Notes: a model not told the origin generated them from the letters alone. Counted from the stretch's first letter, positions 20,459-31,444 are shown. The stretch: 64,000 nt of DNA from Francisellaceae bacterium (GCA_028355575.1 JAOMSY010000004.1:1-64000); one strand, 5' to 3'. Numbers and translations are program-made.

Positions 20459-20758
20459 ATGGATTTTGCAAAGTTTTGTCATAGACACCCCAAAAATAGT
20501 CGCAGTAAAAACGCTTATAAGTACTGTATGTATGTTAAAGATAAAAAAGAAGTTAGAAAGCATATTACCGAAAGCAAGTATGCCTTCAAATATTGCTTAA
20601 ATCTTGTAGATAGAAGAAGTTTGCGTGAACATATCACAGAAAGCGCCTATGCCTATATGTATTGTAAACATGTCGAAAATAGAGAAAGTATTCGTGAAAG
20701 AATAATACATCCCGAGTATATTGAAAAATTGAATGAATATCTATCTGGAGAATCTTAA
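20459..20758 (+). CDS. Small protein built of three 23-aa repeats, unknown function
   Basis: NAYKYCMYVKDKKEVRKHITESK / YAFKYCLNLVDRRSLREHITESA / YAYMYCKHVENRESIRERIIHPE. Confidence 0.6.
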   Translation: MDFAKFCHRHPKNSRSKNAYKYCMYVKDKKEVRKHITESKYAFKYCLNLVDRRSLREHITESAYAYMYCKHVENRESIRERIIHPEYIEKLNEYLSGES

Positions 20759-20917
20759 AGTAAAGCATATATATGTGCCCTTTTCATACTTGTATATCTC
20801 AATTCTTCAACTATATTTAAAACATAAACAAGCTAGATAGTGACTATAATTTAACTATATAAAACCTATAGTTATTAGATTCTCTCTATCTCTTTATATA
20901 TTGATGAAGAATTAATT

Positions 20918-22435
20918 ATGGGAAATTTTTGGCTTCAATCTAGAACAATCTGTGCCTATGCCGTTAGCTTGTTAGCACTGGCAGAGATTGTTGATTTAAC
21001 CATTGTTGCTGTTGCCATTCCTCAAATGATGGGTTCACTTGGCGCAAATATAGACTCAATTGCAATGGTGACGACAAGTTATATTGTCGCCGCTGCTGTA
21101 TTCATTATGCTTTCTGGTCTCGTTGTTCGCAAATATGGTATGAAGCGCGTGATTATGATATCAGGTATTGTATTCTGTATTTCATCTGTACTTTGCGGTC
21201 AAGCAACTTCTTTACCAGAAATGATTTTTTTTAGATTAGTTCAAGGGATAGGCGGTGCCTTTTTACCCGCAGTCGCTCAGTCATATATTGCTCGACGTTT
21301 TCAAGGTCAAGAACAAGCTAAAATGATGATTATATTCAGTCTTGTTGTCGTCATGGGTCCTATTCTTGGCCCTGTTTTGGGCGGAATACTCGTTGCTAAT
21401 ATGAGTTGGCGTTGGATATTTTATGTCAATGTGCCTATATGTGTCGTAGCGGTAACATTAATTGCCATCTTCATGAAAAATGAACCGATCAAGAAAATTA
21501 AAATTGACTATATTAGCTTCGCATTTATGGCAGTAGGTGTTGGGCTGTTAGAGTATTTTATTGATGAAGGCAATCGTCACGGTTGGTTTGGATCAATTGA
21601 AATGATTATTATTCTAACGAGTGCAATCATCCTAATTGGTTTTTTCATTTGGCGTGGCTTATTAGGGTCTTCAGTCGTAAAACTTAGCATATTTAAAAAC
21701 ACAAACTTTGTTTTAAGCTGTTTCTCAATGTTCATTTTTATGATGTTTGCGACAGCAACTTTTGCTTACTTCCCTACTATGATGCAGGATATATATAACT
21801 ACCCTGTTGATGATGCTGGCTGTATTACAGTTCCACGTGGACTAACTGCAATGATCACAGCCATGTTTATTCCTAAGCTTTCAAGCCTAGTTGGTGAACG
21901 AGTTGTCATGGCTACTGGTCTGGTTACATTTGCCGTTGGCTCATTTATGCAAGCTTATTTTGGCGCCGCTGTTAGTGTCAGCTATGTTGTAACCTCTATG
22001 GTTTTTCAAGGCTTTGGCATGATGTGCTTTTTTATACCTATTATGCAAATTTGTTTTATTGGTATACCTGATGAAGAAAATAGTGACGCATCTGGGGTAT
22101 TTAATTTCTTCAGAAACTTTTCCGCTTCAGTTGGTACCTCTATTTCAGCAACAATCATTTCTCACCAAATGCAGGTTAATTATCATGATCTCGGTGAGCA
22201 TGTGTCACCTTATGCGAATGGATTTCAATGGTGGGTACAAAACCTTTCTGGGCTCAGCGAAACAATGCAGGTTGCTATTGCTAATACACAAGTACAACAG
22301 CAAAGTGCATTCATAAGTTATTTAGATAATTACTATATGTGTGCAGTCGGCATGATCATTATTGCTTGGACACCATTTATTTTAAAGAAACGTAAACTTG
22401 ACCATTCTGACCAATCTACAAATATGATGCATTAA
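20918..22435 (+). CDS. DHA2-family MFS drug efflux transporter (EmrB-like)
   Basis: ~14 TM; LAEIVDLTIVAVAIPQMMGSLGA, FRLVQGIGGAFLPAV, GPILGPVLGGILVANMSWRWIFYVNVPI. Confidence 0.9.
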   Translation: MGNFWLQSRTICAYAVSLLALAEIVDLTIVAVAIPQMMGSLGANIDSIAMVTTSYIVAAAVFIMLSGLVVRKYGMKRVIMISGIVFCISSVLCGQATSLPEMIFFRLVQGIGGAFLPAVAQSYIARRFQGQEQAKMMIIFSLVVVMGPILGPVLGGILVANMSWRWIFYVNVPICVVAVTLIAIFMKNEPIKKIKIDYISFAFMAVGVGLLEYFIDEGNRHGWFGSIEMIIILTSAIILIGFFIWRGLLGSSVVKLSIFKNTNFVLSCFSMFIFMMFATATFAYFPTMMQDIYNYPVDDAGCITVPRGLTAMITAMFIPKLSSLVGERVVMATGLVTFAVGSFMQAYFGAAVSVSYVVTSMVFQGFGMMCFFIPIMQICFIGIPDEENSDASGVFNFFRNFSASVGTSISATIISHQMQVNYHDLGEHVSPYANGFQWWVQNLSGLSETMQVAIANTQVQQQSAFISYLDNYYMCAVGMIIIAWTPFILKKRKLDHSDQSTNMMH

Positions 22436-22447
22436 CGGGGATAGCAA

Positions 22448-23473
22448 ATGTCTGAAGAAACTCAAACAGAAACAATTGATAACGATAAAGAACAGAAAAA
22501 ATCGAGTCCAGTAAAAAAAATCGTTATAGGGCTAGGCATTATTATTATCGCTGCTATTGGTATTATATGGTATTGGCTTTACACCGTGTATCACCCGAGT
22601 ACAGATAACGCCTATGTCCAAGCTAATATCATAAACGTTGCGCCAAAAGCAGGTGGTTTTATTGAAAAGATTCATGTTCAAAATAATCAATATGTAAATA
22701 AAGGCGACCTGTTAATAGAGATTGATCCTATTGACTATGATTTAGCAGTAAATAAATCAAAACAAGATTACCTGCTGGCTCAACAGAAAGTAGTGAACAG
22801 CAAGCAAGATATCTCAAATGCTAAAGCCAACGTTGCAAAGGCACAGTCTAATTTCGATTTTGCAAAATCTATGGCTGAAAGGTATGGAAATTTATACAAT
22901 CAGAAAGCCGGCTCTTTGCAAGACAAACAGAAATATGAAAACCAAATGCATCAAGCAAAACAAGCCCTTGACCAATCAAAGTCATCCCTAAATCAGGCAG
23001 AGATAGGTTATGAAGCAGCTAAGACTCAAGTAAAAATTGCAAAAATTGGCCTTGATAACGCCAATGTAAATCAATCATATACAAAGATTTTCGCACCTGT
23101 AACTGGATACATAGGCAATTTAGATTTACAAGTTGGCCAATTAGTTGGACAAGGTCAAAAGTTATTTGTACTGATTGATGATGGAAGCTGGTGGGTAGAT
23201 GTTAATTTTGAAGAGTCACAATTAAGCAGAATAAAGCCAGGTCAACCCGCTTCTATTTCGTTAGACATGTATAGTTATACCTATCGCGGGACGGTTCAAA
23301 GTATTAGTTATGCAAGTGGTAGTACTTTCTCATTATTACCACCACAAAACGCTTCTGGCAACTGGGTCAAAGTTGCACAACGATTTACCGTACGCGTTAA
23401 AATAGAGAACAACGCTAAATACCCATTAAGGGTTGGTGCCAGTGCAGATGCATCTGTTAATACCACTAACTAA
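22448..23473 (+). CDS. HlyD/EmrA-type membrane fusion protein
   Basis: STDNAYVQANIINVAPKAGGFIEKIHVQNNQYVNKGDLLIEIDP; immediately after the MFS gene. Confidence 0.9.
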   Translation: MSEETQTETIDNDKEQKKSSPVKKIVIGLGIIIIAAIGIIWYWLYTVYHPSTDNAYVQANIINVAPKAGGFIEKIHVQNNQYVNKGDLLIEIDPIDYDLAVNKSKQDYLLAQQKVVNSKQDISNAKANVAKAQSNFDFAKSMAERYGNLYNQKAGSLQDKQKYENQMHQAKQALDQSKSSLNQAEIGYEAAKTQVKIAKIGLDNANVNQSYTKIFAPVTGYIGNLDLQVGQLVGQGQKLFVLIDDGSWWVDVNFEESQLSRIKPGQPASISLDMYSYTYRGTVQSISYASGSTFSLLPPQNASGNWVKVAQRFTVRVKIENNAKYPLRVGASADASVNTTN

Positions 23474-23481
23474 GGGTTAAT

Positions 23482-24960
23482 ATGAAATTAAAGCAATTAA
23501 GCACTTTAACAATAAGCACCCTGCTTTTATCAGGCTGCTCTTTTTTTAACCCAAGCACCAATAAGCCAGATATTGATTCGCCTGAAAAGTGGCAACATTT
23601 AACTTCTACTACCGAGGTCAAAAATAGTAACTTACCAGACTTAGCTTGGTGGGAAAAATTTAATGACCCTCAACTCAATACGCTAATGAAAGACGCATTA
23701 GAAAATAATAATAATATTCAAACTGCAATTGGTAATATCATTCAAGCAGAAGCATCAGTCGACAAGGCAAATTATTCTTGGTTACCTACGGCTGGTATTG
23801 GTGGCTCTGTTTTTGGAGGGCAAATATTTGGCACTTCTTTTGAAAATAAAACAGGCAACCCCCTGCTAGATTCCTATAAACCTGAAAGCTCTCAAAACTT
23901 TTCTGGTTACTCTGCGGGCTTTGCACCCTCTTATACATTGAACATACTTCGTCAGATCAAAATGGGTAACATTGCTGACCTTAACCTAGCATTACGAATT
24001 CAAGCAAAAAATGCGGTTAGATTAGCAATTATTAGTCAAGTTGCAGGCAATTACTTTAATTTTTTAGGCTTGAAAAAGCAGCTACAAATACAAAATGAAA
24101 TGCTTAATGATGCAAAAGCACTTAGAAAATACACCATTATTCAATATGAACACGGTCAGTCATCAGAAATGAACGTAAAAGGCTTAGACCAGTTTATCTC
24201 AATGCTTGATAGTCAAATCCCATCTATTCAAAATGATTTAGTGATGACTCAAAATGCTTTGCGCATTTTAACGAATAAAAACCCTGGAAAAATCATCACC
24301 AAAAATAACTTTGACAATATTAATACAAAAGGAATTATTCCAGTAAACCTTCCCTCTGAAGTTTTAAAGTCTCGTCCAGATATTGCTATTGCTGATTATC
24401 AATTACAAATGACAAACGAACAGATTGCTGCTAATGCTGCTAAGTTCTTTCCATCCATTAGCTTAACCGGCATGGTTGGTGATGTTTCTATGCAGTTAAC
24501 CAACCTCTTTTCATTTGGTGCAGGTTTTTGGTCAGCTGCATTAGGTGCAGCAATGCCAGTATTAGATATGGGCATATTTGCAGATATAGATAAAAGCAAA
24601 GGTGAATATTATTCTGCATATTACAACTATATCGAAAAAGTCCGTACCGCATTTATGGAAGTTGATAACGGATTGTCAAAAAATAAAACCGTTCGTCAAG
24701 AATATCAGCAACAAGAGACAGGCTTAATGACAGCTGAAGAACAATATCAACTAGCCAGAATTATGTATGAACAAGGTGCTATTAGTTATTCCGATACCCT
24801 TGCTGCCAAACTAAACACTGATTATATGCAGTCGAATGTTAATAAATCTAAAATCAAACAGATGAATAGTATAGTTAATTTATATGATGTTTTAGGTGGT
24901 GGATATAACGTGAATAATACTGAAGTCGCTAAAAAGTTTGATGATGAGCATGATGTGTGA
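23482..24960 (+). CDS. TolC/NodT-family outer-membrane efflux lipoprotein
   Basis: LLLSGCSFF lipobox, LAWWEKFNDPQLNTLMKDALENN, LPSEVLKSRPDI; completes a tripartite efflux operon. Confidence 0.9.
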   Translation: MKLKQLSTLTISTLLLSGCSFFNPSTNKPDIDSPEKWQHLTSTTEVKNSNLPDLAWWEKFNDPQLNTLMKDALENNNNIQTAIGNIIQAEASVDKANYSWLPTAGIGGSVFGGQIFGTSFENKTGNPLLDSYKPESSQNFSGYSAGFAPSYTLNILRQIKMGNIADLNLALRIQAKNAVRLAIISQVAGNYFNFLGLKKQLQIQNEMLNDAKALRKYTIIQYEHGQSSEMNVKGLDQFISMLDSQIPSIQNDLVMTQNALRILTNKNPGKIITKNNFDNINTKGIIPVNLPSEVLKSRPDIAIADYQLQMTNEQIAANAAKFFPSISLTGMVGDVSMQLTNLFSFGAGFWSAALGAAMPVLDMGIFADIDKSKGEYYSAYYNYIEKVRTAFMEVDNGLSKNKTVRQEYQQQETGLMTAEEQYQLARIMYEQGAISYSDTLAAKLNTDYMQSNVNKSKIKQMNSIVNLYDVLGGGYNVNNTEVAKKFDDEHDV

Positions 24961-24992
24961 TTAAACATCAATCTAGGGTCAAAATCACCTTC

Positions 24993-26039
24993 CTATAAAA
25001 AATTCACAACCAAATGCACAATCGCTAATCCACCGAATATAAGCCATCCAAATAAGATTAATGCTAATACCATTGGCTTAATACCAGCTTGTTTAAATTT
25101 AGATACATGTGTTTCCACACCTAACGCTGTCATAGCCATGGTCAATAAGAACTTGTCTATAACTAGGATTACAGCAACCACACTTGCTGGCAACCAATCT
25201 AAGGAATTGAATGCAGCAACTAAAATAAACCCTACAGCAAACCAAGGTATAACAACTTTAACCTTATCTGCTTGACCGCCACTTGCTGCAGCTGCCTTTT
25301 TAGCTTGAGAGGCTATCCATAACCCAACAATAATCAATAATGGCGCAATCATTAAAACACGTATCATTTTAACCGTTACAGCAACCACTTCTGCCTTTTC
25401 ACTAACCGCATCGCCTGCTGCAACAACTTGAGCAACTTCATGTATGGTAGCGCCTGTGAAAATACCATAATTCATATCATCGAAGCCTAACCATCCTGCT
25501 TTCATTACAATCGGATAGATAAACATTGCTATGGTACCAAATACAACCACCGTACCCACTGCCATTGCTGCCTTATAAGGTTCAGACTTAATCACTGACT
25601 CAGCCGCAAGAACCGCTGCGGCACCACAAACTGAACTACCAGCCGAAATTAATATTGAACTGTCTCGATCTAACCCAAATACTTTTTGACCAAGATACAT
25701 GCCTATTACAAAAGTAGTAGCTAACATTAAGATTGACGCTAGAAATCCATGTATTCCAACAGAAGAAATTAACTGAAATGATAAATGGAATCCAAAGAAG
25801 ATAATGGCAATTCTGAGAATACGCTTACAACAAAAAACAACACCTGGCCCCCAGTTAGACGGGGTAATGGGTTTAATTGTATGTGCATAAATCATACCTA
25901 GAATAATGCCTATAATTAAAGGGCTTATCCCTAAATCTTCTACAGCTGGAATGAGTGACACCAAGTATGAAACGACTGATATTATTCCAACAATAATAAT
26001 ACCACCTGCGAATCCTAATTTATCTTTATCCAATTTCAT
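24993..26039 (-). CDS. YeiH family (UPF0324) membrane protein, putative sulfate exporter
   Basis: LISAGSSVCGAAAVLAAESVIK, GIFTGATIHEVAQVVAAGDAVSE; start placed at MKLDKDKLGF. Confidence 0.87.
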   Translation of the reverse strand: MKLDKDKLGFAGGIIIVGIISVVSYLVSLIPAVEDLGISPLIIGIILGMIYAHTIKPITPSNWGPGVVFCCKRILRIAIIFFGFHLSFQLISSVGIHGFLASILMLATTFVIGMYLGQKVFGLDRDSSILISAGSSVCGAAAVLAAESVIKSEPYKAAMAVGTVVVFGTIAMFIYPIVMKAGWLGFDDMNYGIFTGATIHEVAQVVAAGDAVSEKAEVVAVTVKMIRVLMIAPLLIIVGLWIASQAKKAAAASGGQADKVKVVIPWFAVGFILVAAFNSLDWLPASVVAVILVIDKFLLTMAMTALGVETHVSKFKQAGIKPMVLALILFGWLIFGGLAIVHLVVNFL

Positions 26040-26221
26040 CTCCTCTAAAATTATAACTGGATGGAATATACAAAAATTAACCAAATAATTATATTCAAAT
26101 AAATATAACCATATATTCAATTTTAGTTAACTAAAAATGGGAGACTTTTTAAGCTATAATACTCTGAAATATAGAAAGAAAATTTGAAGCATGCATAATT
26201 TTAAGACAAAAGCAGAAAAAA

Positions 26222-27436
26222 ATGTCAACTCTTAAAGGGGTAATTGCTTTTAGTATTGCCGGGCTATTTCTTCTTTATGAATTCATTCTACAAGTATCAC
26301 CTCAAGTGATGGCAAAAGATATTATTGGTTCAACAGGAACATCTACTGCTCTATTCGGAACTATGGCCTCGATGTATTTCTATGCATATGCGCCAGGGCA
26401 ATTATTTACAGGGGTGAGTTATGATCGCTTCGGTGCCAAACTTACTTTATTCGTATCTTGCTTGCTATGCACATCTGGTAGTTTATTAATATTTTTATTC
26501 CATAATATTTATATTTTTGGCCTAGGTAGAATGTTAACTGGCTTAGGTTCTGCATCTGCTTTTGTGGGTGCTTTGTATATAGGGAAACAATATTTTGGCA
26601 CTGGTAAGTTTTTCTTAGTGGTAGGTTTAACAGAGTTACTTGGCTGCATAGGGGCTATTGTTGGTATTGTGCCACTAGCTTTCTTAGTAATGAAGATTGG
26701 CTGGATAAACTCCATGCTTGTTTTTGTTATTGTAGGTATTGTCTTATTATTTTTAATGTCGACATGTATTCAATCTGTCAAAAAGAAACCCCAACCTGTT
26801 AAACACGTTCCAGGTGCTAGTCGAAAAAGAATAAAAGAGATACTAACAAATAATCAAACTTGGGCAATTGGTCTCTATGCACTCACTCTATTTGCGCCTG
26901 TCACCATACTCGCCTCACTTTGGGGCGTTCCATTTTTAGAGTCTATAGGGTTAGATATTGAATCTGCCTCTGTTGCTATTGCCATTATATGGGTTGGTAT
27001 CGCCATCGGTAGTTTAGGATTTAGCTTTGTTTCAGAGAGATTGAGAAGACGTAAACCTTTACTAACTTTTTTCCCAATTCTGGGGTTCGTTGTTTCTATA
27101 GGCACCATCTATTTAACTGGAAGTTATGTGTTTACAATACTGTTCTTGTTTGTATTTGGTATTTCAATATCTGGCCAAGCATTAAGTTTTAATGTGGTTA
27201 GTGATAATAATAAAATGGAAAATGCTGGTACAGCGATGGGCTTTCATAATATGTTTGTTGTCTTAAGTGGTGCAATATTCCAACCAATTGCCAGTTATTT
27301 AATAAATTTATTTAATGGAGACTCCAACGACATTACCTACTCAAGCTTTGCGCTTGCCTTATCTATCATTCCAGTATTATTCTTACTTAGTTACTTAATT
27401 GCTAAATTTTGGCTTAAAGAAAGTAAAGCAATTTAG
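26222..27436 (+). CDS. MFS transporter
   Basis: 12-TM pattern; YAYAPGQLFTGVSYDRFGAK, GRMLTGLGSASAFVGALYI. Confidence 0.85.
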   Translation: MSTLKGVIAFSIAGLFLLYEFILQVSPQVMAKDIIGSTGTSTALFGTMASMYFYAYAPGQLFTGVSYDRFGAKLTLFVSCLLCTSGSLLIFLFHNIYIFGLGRMLTGLGSASAFVGALYIGKQYFGTGKFFLVVGLTELLGCIGAIVGIVPLAFLVMKIGWINSMLVFVIVGIVLLFLMSTCIQSVKKKPQPVKHVPGASRKRIKEILTNNQTWAIGLYALTLFAPVTILASLWGVPFLESIGLDIESASVAIAIIWVGIAIGSLGFSFVSERLRRRKPLLTFFPILGFVVSIGTIYLTGSYVFTILFLFVFGISISGQALSFNVVSDNNKMENAGTAMGFHNMFVVLSGAIFQPIASYLINLFNGDSNDITYSSFALALSIIPVLFLLSYLIAKFWLKESKAI

Positions 27437-27586
27437 GTAGGCATTCATTTACAGCCGACTACCTAATATCAATTTGATTATGGGACATCATATTAATACC
27501 AAACTAGAATAACTTGATATTAAAAAATTTTGGAAAAACTCAATATACTTTTTACAAACTTATATATAAAAACCAGGTATCAATTT

Positions 27587-28165
27587 ATGTCCAAAATATT
27601 ACCAATCAACGGTCAAAAAACATTTGGCCACTCTAGGGGTGGCTTAAACCAGCATTTTAGTGAAATTGCTGAAGAACACCTAAATCATCTTAATCATAAT
27701 GTTAAAGTGACGGTTGTATCAGACGGTTATGATGTTGATGAAGAAATTGAAAAATGGCTATGGGCTGATGTGGTAATTTATCAAATGCCAGGATGGTGGA
27801 TGGGTTTGCCTTGGACAATTAAAAAGTATATGGATGAAGTTTTCACCGGCGGCCATGGCAAACTCTACAGTAGTGATGGTAGAACACGCTCTGACCCTTC
27901 AAAAAAATATGGCTCAGGCGGACTACTACAAGACAAAAAATACTTACTCTCTTTAACTTGGAATGCACCATTAGAAGCATTTGATGATCCAGACCAATTT
28001 TTTGAAGGTTTAGGTGTAGATCAAGTGTATTTTTCTGTACATAAAGCACATGAGTTTATAGGTATGTCTCGATTACCTACATTTATATCTAATAATGTTA
28101 TTAAAGACCCTAAAATTGAAGAAGATGTTGAAAATTTTAAAGCGCACTTAGAAAAGAATTTATAA
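27587..28165 (+). CDS. NAD(P)H-dependent flavodoxin-fold oxidoreductase (MdaB-like)
   Basis: VVIYQMPGWWMGLPWTIKKYMDEVFTGGHGKLYSSDGRTRSDPSKKYGSGGLL; start placed at MSKILPING. Confidence 0.87.
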   Translation: MSKILPINGQKTFGHSRGGLNQHFSEIAEEHLNHLNHNVKVTVVSDGYDVDEEIEKWLWADVVIYQMPGWWMGLPWTIKKYMDEVFTGGHGKLYSSDGRTRSDPSKKYGSGGLLQDKKYLLSLTWNAPLEAFDDPDQFFEGLGVDQVYFSVHKAHEFIGMSRLPTFISNNVIKDPKIEEDVENFKAHLEKNL

Positions 28166-28274
28166 AGTATCTACATAGTAATTGTAAAAATAAAATCTTT
28201 AAATTATTTATTCTAAAAACACGATTCAAATTATTCCTCGTATAATTTAAATCATTCGCTATATATAAAAAACT

Positions 28275-30410
28275 TTAAGCCGATTGCCTATGCTCAATAT
28301 ATAATATTTCTTTCAATGAAATATAAAATATACTCATATTATTAAAGATATTAACGATTGCCCTCATATCTCCTGAAAGTTCACTGTTATTTGACAGTGA
28401 TTTACATTCTAATTCTATGTGTTTAATTAATCTAATTCGTTTAAGCAATTGAGAGATGCTAGAAACTTCTTGAAATAATTCATGCTTAGATTTATCAATA
28501 ATACTAAGAAACAAATCGTCTATTTTCGATTCTTCCATTTTTCTATAATGGTTAAGATAATAAATATGGTGGTATAATTGTCTCAATGCTTCGGCGGTAT
28601 TTTCACATAACATTTTTAATTTATCATCTTCGCATTGGTAATTTCTGAGAGATACCATATCTATATATATCAAATCCAAATCATATTGGATTAATTCATT
28701 TTTCATAGCAGGATGGGGTAAAGTTTTAATTAAGCGATTTAAGGGCTTTGCTGCATGCAATGTTGAACTTTTAATTATTTTTATTGGTATCGAGTAAGAG
28801 AATATCGATTCAAATATATTTATAGTTAAAATTCCTATAAAAATTCCGACAAGGCGATTAAGTACGGCAGAAATTGATTCAGGAGGTGCCATTCCTGCTC
28901 CTAAGCTTAATGTAATTACTAAACAAGCCTGGAAGCCAAAATATGACACCTTAGCATTCCCAAAAAAAATGTATTGAAAGATATAAATATAAGTAAAAAT
29001 AATGCACAGCATAAATACTGGATTCTGTATATTCATACCCAATGCTAAAATTACATATATGCCACCTGCAATACAACCAGATATACGAGAGACACTTTTA
29101 TACTGTGTTTGGCTCTGTTGTAAAATTAGACAAAAATATATTGTAACTGCAACTTGGTTATATTCTAAAAAACCGATAGAAGCCCAAAACAATGAACCAA
29201 AAAAAATAACAATACTAATTATTAATGCTTTTGTAGCCTGAAAAGTTGATACATTAATTATTCCATCATAATAAATAACTTTTTTATAATGCTTGAAAAT
29301 GTTTAAGCGTTTCATTTTTTTTTGTGGCTTTAAACGATCATGGCGGGTTAGCCATTGTGAAATATTTTCGATTAAATTTATTATGATTAAACCATCAGTA
29401 TTTTTATTAGAGTTTATTTCTTTCGATATATGAGCCAATTCATTTAGTGTCTCATTCAAATTAGATATTTCAAACTTGTATGTTAAGTTTTTAAATTGAT
29501 TTAAAATCTCTGTTAATGACACACCTAACGAAAGGCCAAAATCATTTTGTTTATTTGTACTTTTTTGACTATTTACAACTCTATGAGAATGGTAAATCAC
29601 TTCATTTAAATCACGTGATAGTTCCACTAGTTGAGAATATGGCAACCTAACAGACCAAAACTTTCTTTCATATTCAACAGACAAGATTAATGAGGATAAA
29701 CTATTTATTTTTTTTCTTTGAAGAATATATAATTCTTGGAAAATCTCTTCGTTTTCCTGACCATTATATTTATCAATGACTAGATTGATTAATGTATCCC
29801 AATTACTGTATATCTCAATAAGCTGTTTGCGTGCAGAAGTTGCCATTAGTTTTGGGAAAAAGAAATTTGAACATAATGCTGCAATAATAACGCCTAGAGA
29901 TACTTCGAAAACTCGATAAAAAGCAACTTCAAATGCACGACTTATATCAGGAATAGGAGATTTTATAGTCGAAAAAAAAACTAATATTATAGTCAAGCCA
30001 AAAAGCATCCAAGAATACGAATAGTGTTTATCAATTTCTTTAAAATACATTGCGCAAAAACATAAAATGCATCCGCTTACTAGGAAAAGGATTAGATTAT
30101 CAGCAAACAATACATACGCAGCAAATGCGACAACGCCACCAACAATAGTTGCACTGATTCGCATAAATGACTTTTTAAACGTTGCGCCAACCGTATCTTG
30201 TGAGGCGATAAAAACAGAAATAGCCACGGTAGATGCTGTTGGTAACTCAATCATCCAGGCCAAATAAGTTGCAATAGCAACTGCAACCCCTACTCGAATA
30301 CCATATTTTGATTGCTCATTTAAAAATGAAAAATTCTTTAATTCCTGTATTAACGCATCCCAAAGCGTTTTACGTTGCTTGGCTAGAAATATTGTCTCAT
30401 CAATATTCAT
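28275..30410 (-). CDS. FUSC / AaeB-like efflux membrane protein
   Basis: Two blocks of TMs each with a cytosolic region; YGIRVGVAVAIATYLAWMIELP; overlaps the upstream HlyD gene by 4 nt. Confidence 0.83.
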   Translation of the reverse strand: MNIDETIFLAKQRKTLWDALIQELKNFSFLNEQSKYGIRVGVAVAIATYLAWMIELPTASTVAISVFIASQDTVGATFKKSFMRISATIVGGVVAFAAYVLFADNLILFLVSGCILCFCAMYFKEIDKHYSYSWMLFGLTIILVFFSTIKSPIPDISRAFEVAFYRVFEVSLGVIIAALCSNFFFPKLMATSARKQLIEIYSNWDTLINLVIDKYNGQENEEIFQELYILQRKKINSLSSLILSVEYERKFWSVRLPYSQLVELSRDLNEVIYHSHRVVNSQKSTNKQNDFGLSLGVSLTEILNQFKNLTYKFEISNLNETLNELAHISKEINSNKNTDGLIIINLIENISQWLTRHDRLKPQKKMKRLNIFKHYKKVIYYDGIINVSTFQATKALIISIVIFFGSLFWASIGFLEYNQVAVTIYFCLILQQSQTQYKSVSRISGCIAGGIYVILALGMNIQNPVFMLCIIFTYIYIFQYIFFGNAKVSYFGFQACLVITLSLGAGMAPPESISAVLNRLVGIFIGILTINIFESIFSYSIPIKIIKSSTLHAAKPLNRLIKTLPHPAMKNELIQYDLDLIYIDMVSLRNYQCEDDKLKMLCENTAEALRQLYHHIYYLNHYRKMEESKIDDLFLSIIDKSKHELFQEVSSISQLLKRIRLIKHIELECKSLSNNSELSGDMRAIVNIFNNMSIFYISLKEILYIEHRQSA

Positions 30411-31444
30411 GGAAGAATAATGACTCTGGCATCAGTACCCATATAAAGCGGTGTGTCATTATCACTTCCAATTGGCCAGTCTACTAGATCAATTAATACT
30501 GGTACTCTGTATGGATACCGTATCCAACTTAATACTGGTTTCACATATGGAAGTGCAGCATCGTCGGCTGTACTGTTTCGCGCAACTGCTCGTCCAACAC
30601 TCTTGATCTTACCCTCATATATATGCCAAGGTCTGGATGATATATAGACCCATACTGTTTTACCTGGTTTAACTATGGGTAAATTATCTGACTTAATATC
30701 CGCAATAATTTGCCAGGAGTTTTGCTCAACAAAACCAAACATGGCTTCACCTTCTTTCGCAAAGTCTCCGTTGTATACCCTTAAATGATTGATATACCCA
30801 TCTTTATCCGCATAGATTTTTGAATGCTTAAGGTTATATTGTGCTACTCCTAATTTACCTTTATAAGCCTCAATAAGAGCCTTAAGTACTTTCTTTTCTT
30901 CATTGGCATTCACAACGGCTTGTTCAGCTCGAATAAGTCTTGCTTCCATTACCCGATAGTTCGCACGCTTAACATCAAATCTTTCTGATGAGGCGGCACC
31001 CTGCTCTAAAAGTTTCTTATATCGTTCCCACTCAAGGTTACTTAGATTAAGCTCTGCTTTAATCACATTGATGTCTGCTTCAAGCTCAGCGATTTCTGAA
31101 TTAAGCTGTTGAAGTTTAAATTTATATTCTAACAACATCCCTTTGGTATATTCGACCGTATTAACAAAAGGTGCTTGGTCTAATTCAACTAATATTTGTC
31201 CTTGCTTAACATGTTCATTATCTTTGACATAAACCTTATTAATGCGGCCAGAAACAACTGGTGCCACACGAGAGACATGGGCAAACACATAAGCATCGTT
31301 ATTATAAACAAAGTAATAGCCTGAGCTGTAATACGCTAAATAAAATAAAAAAACAAATATAACCAATGACCAGAACTTATGCTCAATGATCCAAGTAACA
31401 AATCTATTTCGTTTTCCTTGATTCCTTTTAGGCCAAATACGCAT
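30407..31444 (-). CDS. HlyD family secretion protein (AaeA-like)
   Basis: YVFAHVSRVAPVVSGRINKVYVKDNEHVKQGQILVELDQAPF; single N-terminal TM. Confidence 0.87.
   Translation of the reverse strand: MRIWPKRNQGKRNRFVTWIIEHKFWSLVIFVFLFYLAYYSSGYYFVYNNDAYVFAHVSRVAPVVSGRINKVYVKDNEHVKQGQILVELDQAPFVNTVEYTKGMLLEYKFKLQQLNSEIAELEADINVIKAELNLSNLEWERYKKLLEQGAASSERFDVKRANYRVMEARLIRAEQAVVNANEEKKVLKALIEAYKGKLGVAQYNLKHSKIYADKDGYINHLRVYNGDFAKEGEAMFGFVEQNSWQIIADIKSDNLPIVKPGKTVWVYISSRPWHIYEGKIKSVGRAVARNSTADDAALPYVKPVLSWIRYPYRVPVLIDLVDWPIGSDNDTPLYMGTDARVIILP

Noticed and set aside
27433-27470. Inverted repeat TTAGGTAG...CTACCTAA after the MFS gene
   Set aside because: Long loop and no T tract, so not supportable as an intrinsic terminator.
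29002-29241. 79-aa plus-strand ORF
   Set aside because: Antisense to the FUSC gene; no start-site support or recognisable family.
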